Part shown: positions 27,140 to 37,111 of the stretch, piece by piece | Position numbering within the stretch: position 1 is the first letter of the stretch | How the letters are laid out: each line of letters opens with the position of its first letter | Source: an uncultured Pelagibacteraceae bacterium | GTDB lineage: Bacteria; Pseudomonadota; Alphaproteobacteria; Pelagibacterales; Pelagibacteraceae | DNA: 64,000 nucleotides | Direction: 5' to 3' | Assembly: GCA_902543405.1 (NCBI GenBank) | Contig: CACBYC010000001.1 | Location: 1-64,000 of the forward strand | The notes under the pieces: generated by a model | What the model was told of the DNA's origin: nothing | Database searches by the model: none | Seen by the model: only the letters and a program-made list of their open reading frames with translations | Made by a program: the position numbers and the translations under genes

Positions 27140-28474
27140 ATGCTGAATGGAAAAATCTTCATAAAAACTTTTGGTTGCCAGATGAACGAGTACGATTCTA
27201 ATAGAATCTATGATTCTGTTAGTAAGTTGGGTTTTACAAAGACTACAAATCAATCTAATGCAGATTGTTATATTTTAAACACTTGTCACATTCGTGATAA
27301 AGCGAAAGAAAAAGTTTACCATGAAATTGGTAGAGTTAAAAAATTATATAGAGATAAAAAAAAACCAATAATGGTAGTTGCAGGTTGTGTTGCACAGGCT
27401 GAAAATGAAGAAATGTTGAAGAGGGAGCCATATATAGATATTGTATTAGGTCCTCAATCATATCACAAAGTTAACGAATTGTTAAAAAATCATATTGCAA
27501 ATTTAAAACAAGAGGAAACAGAATTTGATACTATTTCAAAGTTTGGATATTTTGATCAAATAAAAAATAATGATAACAAAATATCTGCTTTCTTAACTAT
27601 TCAAGAGGGATGTGATAAGTTTTGTCATTTTTGTGTAGTACCTTATACAAGAGGACCTGAGTATTCTAGACCATTTAATAAAATCATTGCTGAAGCAGAG
27701 CAATTAATAAAAAATGGAGCAAAAGAAATAACATTGCTCGGTCAAAATGTTAACGCTTATTCATATACAGAAAATTCTAAAGAATTTAGAATCTCTAATT
27801 TAATAAACCATTTAGATAATTTTTCAGAGTTAGAGAGAATAAGATATACCACGTCACACCCAAGGGATATGACTGATGATTTAATTGATTGTTATTCCTC
27901 AAGTCATAAATTAATGCCTTTTGTTCACTTACCTATCCAAAGTGGATCAAATAAAATATTAGAGTTAATGAATAGAAAACATACTGTAGATGATTATATA
28001 AAAATTTATGAAAGACTAAAAAAAATTAATAAAGAGATAGAATTTTCAAGCGATTTCATAATTGGTTATCCTGGAGAAACCCAAAGAGATTTTGAAGATA
28101 CATTTGAACTGATAAAAAAAATAAAATTTATTAATTCTTTTTCCTTTATTTTTAGTCCCAGACCAGGGACAAAAGCATCTACCTTAGAGATGGTTGATAG
28201 AAATTTAGCTAAAGAAAGACTTACTTTAATTCAGGAAAAATTATTCAATAACCAAAAAGAAAAAAATAAATCATTAGAAAATAGTATAGTTGAGGTGCTA
28301 GTTGAAAATAAAATGGAAAAACAAAATAAATTATTTGGAAGAAATAAATACATATCTCCTGTAATTTTTGATGGAAATGAAAGTCTTGTTGGTGAGGTTG
28401 TAAAAGTAAAAGTTCAAAATAGTAACCAAAACACATTATTTGGATTACTAGATAAAAATATGAAAGCTGCTTGA
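27140..28474 (+). CDS. miaB: tRNA-2-methylthio-N6-dimethylallyladenosine synthase
   Basis: A 444-residue radical-SAM methylthiotransferase acting on A37 of tRNAs. The N-terminal UPF0004 domain has the cluster Cys in KTFGCQMNEYDS, ILNTCHIRDKA and VVAGCVAQ. The radical SAM motif is CDKFCHFCVVPYTRG. HLPIQSGSNKILELMNRKH and a C-terminal TRAM domain follow. It is one base from the following TTG-started phoH gene. Its Fe-S clusters need assembly proteins such as NfuA. Confidence 0.97.
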   Translation: MLNGKIFIKTFGCQMNEYDSNRIYDSVSKLGFTKTTNQSNADCYILNTCHIRDKAKEKVYHEIGRVKKLYRDKKKPIMVVAGCVAQAENEEMLKREPYIDIVLGPQSYHKVNELLKNHIANLKQEETEFDTISKFGYFDQIKNNDNKISAFLTIQEGCDKFCHFCVVPYTRGPEYSRPFNKIIAEAEQLIKNGAKEITLLGQNVNAYSYTENSKEFRISNLINHLDNFSELERIRYTTSHPRDMTDDLIDCYSSSHKLMPFVHLPIQSGSNKILELMNRKHTVDDYIKIYERLKKINKEIEFSSDFIIGYPGETQRDFEDTFELIKKIKFINSFSFIFSPRPGTKASTLEMVDRNLAKERLTLIQEKLFNNQKEKNKSLENSIVEVLVENKMEKQNKLFGRNKYISPVIFDGNESLVGEVVKVKVQNSNQNTLFGLLDKNMKAA

Positions 28475-28475
28475 A

Positions 28476-29483
28476 TTGAGTAAGTTAAATAAAAAAAATA
28501 TTATTTCAGAATTAAAATATGTATATTCTGAAAACAATACTTTAAGTATAATATTTAAAAATAACGATTTGTTTCTTGGTGTAGCAGGTCAGTTTAATAA
28601 TAATTTAAAGGAACTAGAGAAAATTACAAAAACTAATTTGTATTCTAGAGGGAATTCTATCCTTGTAAAAAGTGATCCAGAAAAGAATAATTTGATAAAA
28701 AATGCTATACAATTTTTGACCGAACAGTTTTTAAATAATGGAACAATTGAAAAAAAAGATATAATTTCTTCTATAAACGAATTTATGATAGATGAAAAAA
28801 ATAAATCTGAAAAAAAAGTAGAATATATAATTAAAACCCCAAAAAAGTCTGTAATACCAAGATCTGAAAAACAGAAAGACTATGTTAGAGCTTTAAAGGA
28901 GTCGGACATAATTATTTCAGCTGGACCAGCTGGAACTGGCAAAACTTTTTTAGCAGTTGCTGTAGCATTAACAATGTTATTAGACAAAAAAATAGAAAGA
29001 ATAATTTTATCGAGACCGGCTGTTGAGGCCGGTGAAAGACTTGGATTTTTACCTGGTGATATGAGAGATAAAGTTGACCCATATCTAAGACCTTTATATG
29101 ACTCATTGTATGATTTATTAGATTTTGAAAAGATACAAAAAAAAATTGAAGTTGGCGACATAGAAATAGCCCCTCTAGCTTTTATGAGAGGTAGAACTTT
29201 AAAAAATTCTTTTGCAATTCTAGATGAGGCACAAAACGCAACAGATACGCAGATTAAAATGTTTTTAACTAGAATAGGAGAAAACTCTAAGATAGTAATC
29301 AACGGAGATCCGTCACAAATTGATCTGCCAAATAAATCCCTTTCAGGCCTATATAGATCAAAAAAACTACTTGGGCATCTAAAAGAAATATCGGTCGTTG
29401 ACTTTGATTACAAAGATGTAGTGAGGCACCCGCTTGTATCTAAAATTGTTAAGGCATATTCTGATCAAAGTTCAGACGGATGA
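28476..29483 (+). CDS. ybeZ: PhoH-like ATPase (YbeZ)
   Basis: A 335-residue protein with an N-terminal KH-like region and the PhoH P-loop ATPase: QKDYVRALKES, Walker A GPAGTGKTFLAVAVAL, RPAVEAGERLGFLPGD, FMRGRTLKNSFAILDEAQNA (Walker B) and NGDPSQIDLP. YbeZ partners with the nuclease YbeY in rRNA processing and ribosome quality control; the two genes overlap by four bases here. Start is TTG, the only good candidate just after the miaB stop. The next ATG would remove conserved sequence. Confidence 0.94.
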   Translation: MSKLNKKNIISELKYVYSENNTLSIIFKNNDLFLGVAGQFNNNLKELEKITKTNLYSRGNSILVKSDPEKNNLIKNAIQFLTEQFLNNGTIEKKDIISSINEFMIDEKNKSEKKVEYIIKTPKKSVIPRSEKQKDYVRALKESDIIISAGPAGTGKTFLAVAVALTMLLDKKIERIILSRPAVEAGERLGFLPGDMRDKVDPYLRPLYDSLYDLLDFEKIQKKIEVGDIEIAPLAFMRGRTLKNSFAILDEAQNATDTQIKMFLTRIGENSKIVINGDPSQIDLPNKSLSGLYRSKKLLGHLKEISVVDFDYKDVVRHPLVSKIVKAYSDQSSDG

Positions 29484-29917
29484 TAAAAGCCAATGTAATA
29501 TCTGGCTATTCAAGCTGGAAAAAAATAATAAAAAAACCAGACGATTACTTAAAGAAAAGACTTAAAATATTATCCAAAGCACCTCTATTTAAAAAAAAAA
29601 ATCATGAATTCTCAATACTTTTGACCAACGATATGAAAATGAAATATTTAAATCTTAAATTTAGAAAAAAAAATAAAACTACTGATGTTTTATCATTTCC
29701 AATAAAAATTAAAGAGAAAAAAAGACTTTATGTGGGTGACATAGCAATTAGTTATGAAATTATCAAAGAAAGATCAAAAAAAACAAATTTCTTTTTAGAG
29801 TTTGATAAAATGTGGATACATGGATATCTTCATTTAATTGGTCATGATCATAAGAAATCAAATGATTTTAAAAAAATGTTCAAAAAAGAAAAATTAATAT
29901 TGAATTATTTTCATTAA
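29480..29917 (+). CDS. ybeY: Endoribonuclease YbeY
   Basis: A 145-residue zinc-dependent RNase for 16S rRNA 3' maturation and late ribosome quality control. The metal motif is HGYLHLIGHDH, matching H-GxLHLxGYDH. KKNKTTDVLSFP and VGDIAISYEI are also typical. Its start ATG overlaps the ybeZ stop (ATGA). In many alphaproteobacteria a CorC/TlyC-type gene follows; here lnt follows directly after five bases. Confidence 0.95.
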   Translation: MIKANVISGYSSWKKIIKKPDDYLKKRLKILSKAPLFKKKNHEFSILLTNDMKMKYLNLKFRKKNKTTDVLSFPIKIKEKKRLYVGDIAISYEIIKERSKKTNFFLEFDKMWIHGYLHLIGHDHKKSNDFKKMFKKEKLILNYFH

Positions 29918-29922
29918 GTATA

Positions 29923-31446
29923 TTGACTTTGCTAAACAAAAATAAAATTCTATTATACTTATTTGTATTCTCATTTGGTCTATTATCATCTTTTAGCCTT
30001 CCACCTTACAATATATTTTACATAAATTTTTTTTCATACCCGGCTCTTTTGTGGACATTACTATTTTATTCAAAAAATAAAATCGTTTCATTTAATATTG
30101 GATGGATATTTGGATTTGGTTATTTTATGTCCAATTTATATTGGATAACGAATTCGTTAACTTTTGAAGATATTTTTAAACCTTTGATACCATTTGCTCT
30201 AATTTTAATCCCATTATTTTTAGGTTTATTTTATGGTTTTTCAACTTTAGTCTTTTCAATTTTAAATCCAAAAAAAGATCTTTTATCAATTTTAATTTTA
30301 GCCACTACTATGTCTATATTTGAATATATCAGAAGTTTCTTGTTTGGTGGTTTTCCCTGGAATTTAATTGCTTTTAGCTTTGTAAATTATTTAGAATTTA
30401 TTCAAATACTCTCTATAACAGGGACTTATGCATTTAATTCGTTAGTTATTTTATTTTTTTTATCTCCGACCATTTTGTTCTTTAATTACAAAATAAAAGT
30501 GAAAATAAGTATATTTATTTTTTCTCTATTAGCTCTTTTCACTAATTATTTTTTGGGTAACTCAAATTTGGAACAGTTTGAACGAACTGAAAAAAAAGAT
30601 TTAGGTTTCAACATCAAGATAATCTCCCCTAAAGTTAATATTAATAGATATTTTCAAAATGAAAATCCCAATGAATTTATCCTTGAATTGATAAATATTT
30701 CTGAGCCTGATCCATCAACCGAAACACTATTTATATTTCCTGAAGGTATTCTTTCAAGTATTTATTTTGATGACCTTAAAAAATTTAAAACTCTTTTCTC
30801 AAATAATTTTTCAAAAAAACATAAAATTATTTTAGGTATGAACATAGATGAAAAACTAAATATTTATAATTCGCTTTTAGTGATGAATAATGATCTTAAA
30901 GTTTTGCAAAAATACCACAAAAATAAGTTGGTACCATTTGGAGAGTTCTTGCCATTTGATAATATACTAAGTAATTGGGGATTTAAAAAAATCACTCAAG
31001 GTTACCAATCTTTCTCCGCAGATAATCGAAGAGATCTCATTAGATTTAATAATTATAGTTTTATCCCACTTATTTGTTATGAAATTATTTATTCTGGTCA
31101 AATTAATAATAGTGAAAAAAATTATGATTTTATATTAAACATCTCAGAGGATGGTTGGTTTGGAAATTCTATCGGTCCATACCAACATTACTCTCACTCA
31201 ATTTTCAGATCTATTGAGGAAGGTAAACCAGTTATCCGCTCATCAAATAATGGTATTTCAGCCTTTATTAATCCAAAAGGACAGGTAATTGGCAAAATTT
31301 TAGCAACCGATAAGGGATTTATTGAGATTAAGTCTTTCAAAAAGTCAAATAAAACAATCTTTAGCTCTCATGGTAATAAGATCTTCTTTTATTTTCTATC
31401 TATTTATATTAGTTTAATTTTTTTTTTTAAAACACGGGAGAATTAA
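29923..31446 (+). CDS. lnt: Apolipoprotein N-acyltransferase
   Basis: A 507-residue inner-membrane enzyme that adds the third acyl chain to lipoproteins. Six or so membrane segments fill the first 210 residues. The periplasmic nitrilase-like domain has the Glu in FIFPEGIL, the Lys in [15 protein letters not shown] and the Cys in [10 protein letters not shown], followed by NISEDGWFG, and a final membrane segment. Start is TTG; a second TTG lies two codons later. It acts on lipoproteins such as the several encoded in this window. The stop shares a base with the metK ATG (TAATG). Confidence 0.95.
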   Translation: MTLLNKNKILLYLFVFSFGLLSSFSLPPYNIFYINFFSYPALLWTLLFYSKNKIVSFNIGWIFGFGYFMSNLYWITNSLTFEDIFKPLIPFALILIPLFLGLFYGFSTLVFSILNPKKDLLSILILATTMSIFEYIRSFLFGGFPWNLIAFSFVNYLEFIQILSITGTYAFNSLVILFFLSPTILFFNYKIKVKISIFIFSLLALFTNYFLGNSNLEQFERTEKKDLGFNIKIISPKVNINRYFQNENPNEFILELINISEPDPSTETLFIFPEGILSSIYFDDLKKFKTLFSNNFSKKHKIILGMNIDEKLNIYNSLLVMNNDLKVLQKYHKNKLVPFGEFLPFDNILSNWGFKKITQGYQSFSADNRRDLIRFNNYSFIPLICYEIIYSGQINNSEKNYDFILNISEDGWFGNSIGPYQHYSHSIFRSIEEGKPVIRSSNNGISAFINPKGQVIGKILATDKGFIEIKSFKKSNKTIFSSHGNKIFFYFLSIYISLIFFFKTREN

Positions 31447-32609
31447 TGAAGAAGAATTTTTTATTTACTAGCGAGTCAGTGTCAGAAGGGCACCCAGACA
31501 AAGTTTGTGACAGAATTTCAGACATGGTTGTGGACAGTTTTTTAGCTTCCGAACCCCAAGCAAGAGTTGCTTGTGAAACATTAACAACAACGAATAAAGT
31601 TGTATTAGCAGGAGAAGTAAGAGGTCCGGAACTTAAAGAAGATGAGTTAATCTCAAAAGTTAGAGATTGTATCAAAGATATTGGCTATGACCAAGATGGC
31701 TTTTCTTGGAAAGAGCAAACTAAAATTGAAACACATTTACACTCTCAATCAGCTGATATTGCAATGGGAGTAGATTCTGCAGGAAATAAAGATGAGGGTG
31801 CTGGGGATCAGGGAATTATGTTTGGTTATGCTTGTAACGAAACAGACGTATTGATGCCAGCTCCAATTCATTATTCACATAAAATATTAAGATTAATGGC
31901 TGAAGATAGAAAGTCAGGAAAGCTAAATGGAATAGAGCCAGACTCAAAAAGTCAAATTACTATTGAATATAAAGATGGTATGCCTGCTGCTGTAACTTCA
32001 GTAGTTATTTCCACCCAACATTCGAAAGATGTTAATTTAGCCCAAGTTAAAGAACTTTGTATGCCTTACATAGAAAGATCTATACCTAAAAATTTATTGG
32101 GCAGTCTTGATGAAAAAGAGATTTATATTAACCCAACTGGAAATTTTGTAATTGGTGGTCCAGATGGAGATAGCGGTCTAACTGGAAGAAAAATTATTGT
32201 TGATACATACGGTGGAGCTGCACCACATGGTGGCGGTGCATTTTCTGGAAAAGATCCTACAAAAGTTGATAGATCAGCTGCTTATGCATCAAGGTATTTG
32301 GCTAAGAATGTTGTAGCATCAAAAATTGCTGATAAATGTTTAATTCAATTAGCCTACGCTATTGGGGTTTCAAAACCACTGTCAATTTATGTAGATTTAT
32401 TTGACAATGATGATGAGAAAAACATACATGTAGAAAAACTTATTAAAGAAAACTTTGATCTTAGCCCGAGGGGAATTAGAGAAATGTTAGGTTTAAACAA
32501 ACCAATATATGAAAAAACTGCTGCTTACGGTCACTTTGGAAGAATTCCAGAGGATGATGGGTCATTTTCATGGGAAAAAACAGATAAATCTGGAGTTTTT
32601 AGTAAGTAA
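31446..32609 (+). CDS. metK: S-adenosylmethionine synthetase
   Basis: A 387-residue enzyme that makes SAM from methionine and ATP. Signature motifs are [36 protein letters not shown] and [19 protein letters not shown]. The product feeds the methyltransferases encoded nearby (RsmI, MiaB, UbiE). It is translationally coupled to lnt. No SAM riboswitch can exist in front of it because there is no leader. It is followed by a terminator. trmB, which often follows metK in alphaproteobacteria, is not present. Confidence 0.98.
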   Translation: MKKNFLFTSESVSEGHPDKVCDRISDMVVDSFLASEPQARVACETLTTTNKVVLAGEVRGPELKEDELISKVRDCIKDIGYDQDGFSWKEQTKIETHLHSQSADIAMGVDSAGNKDEGAGDQGIMFGYACNETDVLMPAPIHYSHKILRLMAEDRKSGKLNGIEPDSKSQITIEYKDGMPAAVTSVVISTQHSKDVNLAQVKELCMPYIERSIPKNLLGSLDEKEIYINPTGNFVIGGPDGDSGLTGRKIIVDTYGGAAPHGGGAFSGKDPTKVDRSAAYASRYLAKNVVASKIADKCLIQLAYAIGVSKPLSIYVDLFDNDDEKNIHVEKLIKENFDLSPRGIREMLGLNKPIYEKTAAYGHFGRIPEDDGSFSWEKTDKSGVFSK

Positions 32610-32665
32610 ATATTGTTGTAAATCAACAAAAAATAACTATATTTCTAGCACATTGTTGAAATTTC

Positions 32666-32692
32666 AAAATGGGCTCAGGCCCATTTTTTTTT
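32666..32692 (+). terminator. Rho-independent terminator after metK
   Basis: AAATGGGC and GCCCATTT pair around a TCAG loop, followed by a run of nine Ts that begins inside the 3' arm. It ends the ybeY-lnt-metK transcript and lies only 13 bases before the nusA start, so nusA must be read by leakage through the hairpin or from a promoter inside the metK 3' region. Confidence 0.88.
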
Positions 32693-32704
32693 GGCTAAAA
32701 AATT

Positions 32705-34258
32705 ATGTTAAATAGAAGAGCTGATAAATTAGAATTATTAAGAATAGCAGAAGCAGTTGCTCTGGAAAAATCTATAGATAAAGAACTAATCATAGGATCA
32801 ATGGAGACAGGTATCGCAAAAGCTGCCAAATCAAAATTTGGATCAGATAATGAGATAAAAGTTGAAATTAATAGAGATAATGGAGATATTGGAATATTCA
32901 GAAAATTAATAATTGTTGAAAATCCAGAGAATGCAAGTTTAGAAATTACTCTCGAAGATGCAATTAAACTTAACGATACAAATAAAGGTAAACAAATTGG
33001 TGATGAGGTTCTCCAGCCATTACCATCTTTTGATTTTGGAAGAATTGCTGCTCAAACAGCTAAACAAGTAATTAGTTTTAATGTAAGAGAAGCTGAAAGA
33101 GAAAGACAATATAATGACTTTATTGAAAAGAAAGATACAATTTTAAGTGGAATAGTTAAGAGATTGGAGTTTGGTAATGTGATAGTTGATCTTGGTAGAA
33201 CTGAATCAATAATTCAAAAAAATGAAATGATACCTAGGGAAAATATTAAAGCTGGTGATAGAATTAAAGCATATTGTTTAGATGTAAGAAGAGAACCAAG
33301 AGGCCAACAAATATTTTTATCTAGAGCTCATCCAAAATTTATGGATAAATTATTTATTCAAGAAGTTCCTGAAATATATGATGGCTTGATTGAAATTAAA
33401 TCTTCAGCGCGAGATCCTGGTAGTAGAGCAAAGATTTGTGTTAAAGCAATAGATACATCGCTAGATCCGGTTGGAGCCTGTGTTGGAATGAGAGGCAGCA
33501 GGGTTCAGGCTGTAGTAAATGAACTTCAAGGTGAAAAAATAGATATAGTAAATTGGTCTGAGGACCCAGCAGTTGTTGTGGCAAATGCCTTATCTCCTGC
33601 AGAGGTACAAAGAGTGAATGTTGACAGGGATGCGAAAAAACTTGACGTGATATTGACAGAAGAAAATCTTAGTAAAGCAATTGGAAGAAGAGGTCAAAAT
33701 GTTAGGTTAGCAACTAAGTTGTTGAATTATGAAATTAACATTATGACTGAGCAAGAGGATTCTGAGAGAAGACAATTAGAATTCAAAGAAAAAACTGATA
33801 ATATTGTAAAAAATTTAGAGCTTGATGAAACTCTGGGACAACTCTTAGTTGCTGAAGGATTTTCATCAATTGATGATATTAAAGATAGTGCTATAGATTC
33901 TCTTACTAAAATTGAAGGTATTGAAGAAGATACTGCAAAAGAATTGGTTGAAAGAGCAAAAGAATTTTACGAAAAAGATCAAGAAGAAATATCAAATAGA
34001 ATTAAAGATCTTGGTTTACAAAATGATTTAATAAACCATCAAGGGCTTACCCCAGGAATGCTAGTTACATTGGGAGAACAGAAAATTTTAACTTTAAATG
34101 ATTTAGCAGATTTAGCTTCAGATGAGCTCACTGGCACTTATGATATTATAAAAGGTGAAAGAGTAAAAGTTAAAGGTTATTTAGAGGAGTTCGCTTTATC
34201 AAAACAAGAAGCTGATAATTTAATTATGTCGGCAAGAGAAAAAGTTTACAAAGATTGA
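32705..34258 (+). CDS. nusA: Transcription elongation/antitermination factor NusA
   Basis: A 517-residue NusA. N-terminal RNA-polymerase-binding domain (LELLRIAEAVALEKSIDKELI), S1 domain from about residue 135 (DTILSGIVKRLEFGNVIVDLG), two KH domains (VGACVGMRGSRVQAVVNEL; EENLSKAIGRRGQNVRLA) and two C-terminal helix-hairpin-helix repeats. It modulates pausing, termination and antitermination. It heads the nusA-infB-rbfA-rpsO-pnp operon. rimP, usually upstream, and ylxR, often downstream in alphaproteobacteria, are absent from their places. Confidence 0.97.
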   Translation: MLNRRADKLELLRIAEAVALEKSIDKELIIGSMETGIAKAAKSKFGSDNEIKVEINRDNGDIGIFRKLIIVENPENASLEITLEDAIKLNDTNKGKQIGDEVLQPLPSFDFGRIAAQTAKQVISFNVREAERERQYNDFIEKKDTILSGIVKRLEFGNVIVDLGRTESIIQKNEMIPRENIKAGDRIKAYCLDVRREPRGQQIFLSRAHPKFMDKLFIQEVPEIYDGLIEIKSSARDPGSRAKICVKAIDTSLDPVGACVGMRGSRVQAVVNELQGEKIDIVNWSEDPAVVVANALSPAEVQRVNVDRDAKKLDVILTEENLSKAIGRRGQNVRLATKLLNYEINIMTEQEDSERRQLEFKEKTDNIVKNLELDETLGQLLVAEGFSSIDDIKDSAIDSLTKIEGIEEDTAKELVERAKEFYEKDQEEISNRIKDLGLQNDLINHQGLTPGMLVTLGEQKILTLNDLADLASDELTGTYDIIKGERVKVKGYLEEFALSKQEADNLIMSAREKVYKD

Positions 34259-34268
34259 GAGATGAAAA

Positions 34269-36485
34269 ATGGAGAAAAAAAAATTAAAGTTATCAGTATC
34301 AGGAAGTACAAAGAAAGCATTTAACAGCATAGAAGAGGCTAAATCTAAATCAAAAAATACTGTTGTTATAGAAAAAAGAAATACTAAATTTCATGGTAAA
34401 TCTCAGTTTTCAAGACAAAACAATGAAATTTTAAAATCTAGTAAAACTAATTATACAAAGCCCGGTAATTTTACAAAACCGTCAACACCTCCATCTTCAG
34501 ACTTTGAAAAGAGGAAATTGGCAGAGCAAAGAGCAACTAGAAGAATTAAAGGTGAGATTATTCAAAAAGAAAATAAATTAAATAAGTTAGGTGGAAAAAG
34601 AAGAGAATTAAAACTAACTGTTTCGCGAGCGCTAAGTGATGATCATGCAGAAACTAAGTCTAGAAGTTTGGCATCTTATAAAAGAGCAAAACAGAAAGAA
34701 AATCGGAGCCTAAACCAAATTGATAATAACGAAAACTTTAAGCAAATTAAGAGAGAGATAAAATTACCAGAAGTAATTACTATTAGAGAACTTGCAAATA
34801 GGATGGCAGAACAATCAAGTAGTATTATTAAACACCTTTTAGGTATGGGTGTAACAGTAACAATAAATCATACGATAGATGCAGATACAGCCGAGTATTT
34901 GGTTAAAGAATTTGGCCATTATCCTATACGTGAAACAAAAGCAGAGGAAATAATTGAAAAAATCAAAGAGGTAAAATCAGAAAATTTAAAAAATCGACCT
35001 CCTATTGTTACAGTCATGGGCCATGTTGATCATGGCAAAACATCAGTTCTAGATGTTTTAAGAGAGGCAAATGTAGTTTCAGGAGAATTTGGTGGTATTA
35101 CTCAACACATAGGTGCTTATCAGATAAATCATAATAATAACAAAATTACATTTATAGATACACCGGGCCACGCTGCCTTCACAGAAATGAGATCTAGAGG
35201 ATCCAAATTAACTGATATAGTTGTATTAGTTGTTGCAGCAGATGATGGTGTTAAGCCACAAACAATTGAGTCAATTAAACATGCAAAAGCAGCCAAAGTT
35301 CCAATAGTTGTAGCTATAAACAAGTGTGATTTACCTGAAGCAGACCCCCAAAAAATAAAAAATCAACTATTAGAATATGAATTGATTGCTGAAGATCTAT
35401 CAGGTGATACTTTAATGGTGGAAATATCTACTAAAACAAAAAATAATTTAGATAAATTAGTTGAATCGATTTTGTTGCAAGCAGAGTTGTTAGATTTAAA
35501 AACCGATTTTGAAACTAATGCTAAGGGAATAGTTTTGGAGTCAAAAATAGATGTTGGAAGAGGTCCAGTAGCAAATATAATAGTCACTGCAGGTACTTTA
35601 AAAAAGGGAGACTATTTTGTTAGTGGTTTAAAATGGGGAAAAATTAGAGCTATAATAAATGATCAAGGGAAAAATATTGAAATAGCCAAACCAGCTACAC
35701 CTATTGAAATTATTGGTATAAACGGAGCGGCTAAATCTGGAGATGATTTTATTGTTTTACCAAATGAAAAAGAAGCCAAATCATTATGTGGAGCAAGAGT
35801 AGAAGAGTCCAAAGATGACAAAATACCACTTACTTTTGTTAATCAAGATTCAGCTTTTCAAAATTCAGCTTCGGAAGAATTAAATATAATTATTAAATCA
35901 GATGTACATGGATCATCTGAGGCAATTAAAAATGCTGTAGATCAAATTAAGCATGATGAAGTAAAACCAAAAATACTTCTCTCAGATATAGGCATGGTTA
36001 CAGAAACAGATGTGACTTTGGCAAAAGCCTCAAATGCAGTAATAATAGCATTTAATGTCAAGCCAAGCAAAGAAGCCAAAAAAAGAGCTGAACAAGAAAA
36101 AATTTCCATTTCATCATTCAATATAATCTATGAAGTTTTAGATTTTATAAAAAGCAAACTAGCGGGTTTATTATCTCCAAACATTGAAGAAAAAATTATT
36201 GGAAGTGCAGAAATACTTGAAATTTTCAAAGTTTCAAAAGTTGGTAAAGTTGCTGGTTCAAAAGTAGTTGAGGGTGAAATAACCCAAAATTCCAGTGCAA
36301 GAGTGATTAGAGACGGCACTATAATATTTAATGGAAAAATTGGCTCAATATTTAGAGAAAAAGATCAAACTAAACAGGTTTCAGCAGGTTTAGAATGTGG
36401 AATTACCTTAAAAGATTTCGCTGACTATCAAAAAAAAGATATTATAGAAGTTTATAATTCTACAGTAACTGAGAGAACAATTTAA
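34269..36485 (+). CDS. infB: Translation initiation factor IF-2
   Basis: A 738-residue GTPase that places initiator tRNA on the ribosome. The charged N-terminal region (about 160 residues) is shorter than in E. coli. An IF2_N domain ([16 protein letters not shown]) precedes the G domain with [12 protein letters not shown] near residue 250, DTPGHAAF, and NKCD. Domains II-IV follow, with [14 protein letters not shown] near the end. It lies ten bases after nusA and directly abuts rbfA. Confidence 0.98.
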   Translation: MEKKKLKLSVSGSTKKAFNSIEEAKSKSKNTVVIEKRNTKFHGKSQFSRQNNEILKSSKTNYTKPGNFTKPSTPPSSDFEKRKLAEQRATRRIKGEIIQKENKLNKLGGKRRELKLTVSRALSDDHAETKSRSLASYKRAKQKENRSLNQIDNNENFKQIKREIKLPEVITIRELANRMAEQSSSIIKHLLGMGVTVTINHTIDADTAEYLVKEFGHYPIRETKAEEIIEKIKEVKSENLKNRPPIVTVMGHVDHGKTSVLDVLREANVVSGEFGGITQHIGAYQINHNNNKITFIDTPGHAAFTEMRSRGSKLTDIVVLVVAADDGVKPQTIESIKHAKAAKVPIVVAINKCDLPEADPQKIKNQLLEYELIAEDLSGDTLMVEISTKTKNNLDKLVESILLQAELLDLKTDFETNAKGIVLESKIDVGRGPVANIIVTAGTLKKGDYFVSGLKWGKIRAIINDQGKNIEIAKPATPIEIIGINGAAKSGDDFIVLPNEKEAKSLCGARVEESKDDKIPLTFVNQDSAFQNSASEELNIIIKSDVHGSSEAIKNAVDQIKHDEVKPKILLSDIGMVTETDVTLAKASNAVIIAFNVKPSKEAKKRAEQEKISISSFNIIYEVLDFIKSKLAGLLSPNIEEKIIGSAEILEIFKVSKVGKVAGSKVVEGEITQNSSARVIRDGTIIFNGKIGSIFREKDQTKQVSAGLECGITLKDFADYQKKDIIEVYNSTVTERTI

Positions 36486-36851
36486 ATGAAACACTTAGGA
36501 AAACCTATAACTCAAAGACAATTAAGAGTAGGTGAAATGATAAAGCAAGCCTTGGGTACACTTTTTATAAGAGATGAAGCAAAAATACCAAATTTATCAA
36601 CTAAGGAAATTACAGTTACAGAAGTAAGGATGTCGCCAGATTTAAAAACTGCAAAAATTTTTGTAATGCCTTTAGGTGGAAAAAATACAGAGGAAATTAT
36701 AGAAAAATTAAGATTGGCATCATTTATTATAAGAAAAGTTTTATCTAAAAAAATAATAATGAAATTTTTACCGAAACTTTTTTTTGTAAAAGATGACTCT
36801 TTTGATTATGCAGAAAAAATAGAAAATTTAATTAAACAAACAAACAAATAA
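36486..36851 (+). CDS. rbfA: Ribosome-binding factor A
   Basis: A 121-residue KH-fold protein that helps 30S maturation at the 16S 5' end. QRQLRVGEMIKQALGTLF, TVTEVRMSPDLKTAKIFVMPLG and the end FVKDDSFDYAEKIENLI match the family. It starts at the base after the infB stop. truB, which normally sits between rbfA and rpsO, is missing; rpsO starts 11 bases downstream. Confidence 0.95.
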   Translation: MKHLGKPITQRQLRVGEMIKQALGTLFIRDEAKIPNLSTKEITVTEVRMSPDLKTAKIFVMPLGGKNTEEIIEKLRLASFIIRKVLSKKIIMKFLPKLFFVKDDSFDYAEKIENLIKQTNK

Positions 36852-36862
36852 TAAGGAAAAAA

Positions 36863-37111
36863 ATGAGAGAAAAAGTAAAAGAACTTCAAATCCATGATAA
36901 AGACACAGGCTCTTCTGAAGTTCAGATTGCTCAATTAACCGGTAAAATTGAGAGTCTATCGAAACATATAAAACAATTCAAAAAGGACAAACATTCTTCG
37001 GTTGGTCTTTTGAGAGCAGTAAATAGAAGAAAAAAATTATTAGACTATTTAAAGAAAAATAATATGGAGTCTTATAAAACAGTGTTAACAAAACTAAATT
37101 TAAGGAAGTAA
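36863..37111 (+). CDS. rpsO: 30S ribosomal protein S15
   Basis: An 82-residue S15 that binds 16S rRNA in the platform. The core DTGSSEVQIAQLTGKIESLSKHI, HSSVGLLRAVNRRKKLLDYLKKNN and LTKLNLRK is intact. The N-terminus is about seven residues shorter than the usual 89. The start is supported by a good ribosome-binding site (AAGGA) six bases upstream and by the lack of a better alternative. Its stop is followed directly by the pnp ATG. Confidence 0.97.
   Translation: MREKVKELQIHDKDTGSSEVQIAQLTGKIESLSKHIKQFKKDKHSSVGLLRAVNRRKKLLDYLKKNNMESYKTVLTKLNLRK

Noticed and set aside
28880..29302. 140-codon open frame on the minus strand inside ybeZ
   Set aside because: It is antisense to the conserved P-loop region of PhoH-like ATPase; composition is that of a shadow frame.
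31300..31445. SAM riboswitch before metK
   Set aside because: metK starts on the last base of the lnt stop codon, so the upstream DNA is lnt coding sequence and no leader exists.
32509..32715. Short frame spanning the metK end and terminator
   Set aside because: It reads through the terminator hairpin in another frame and resembles nothing; treated as noise.
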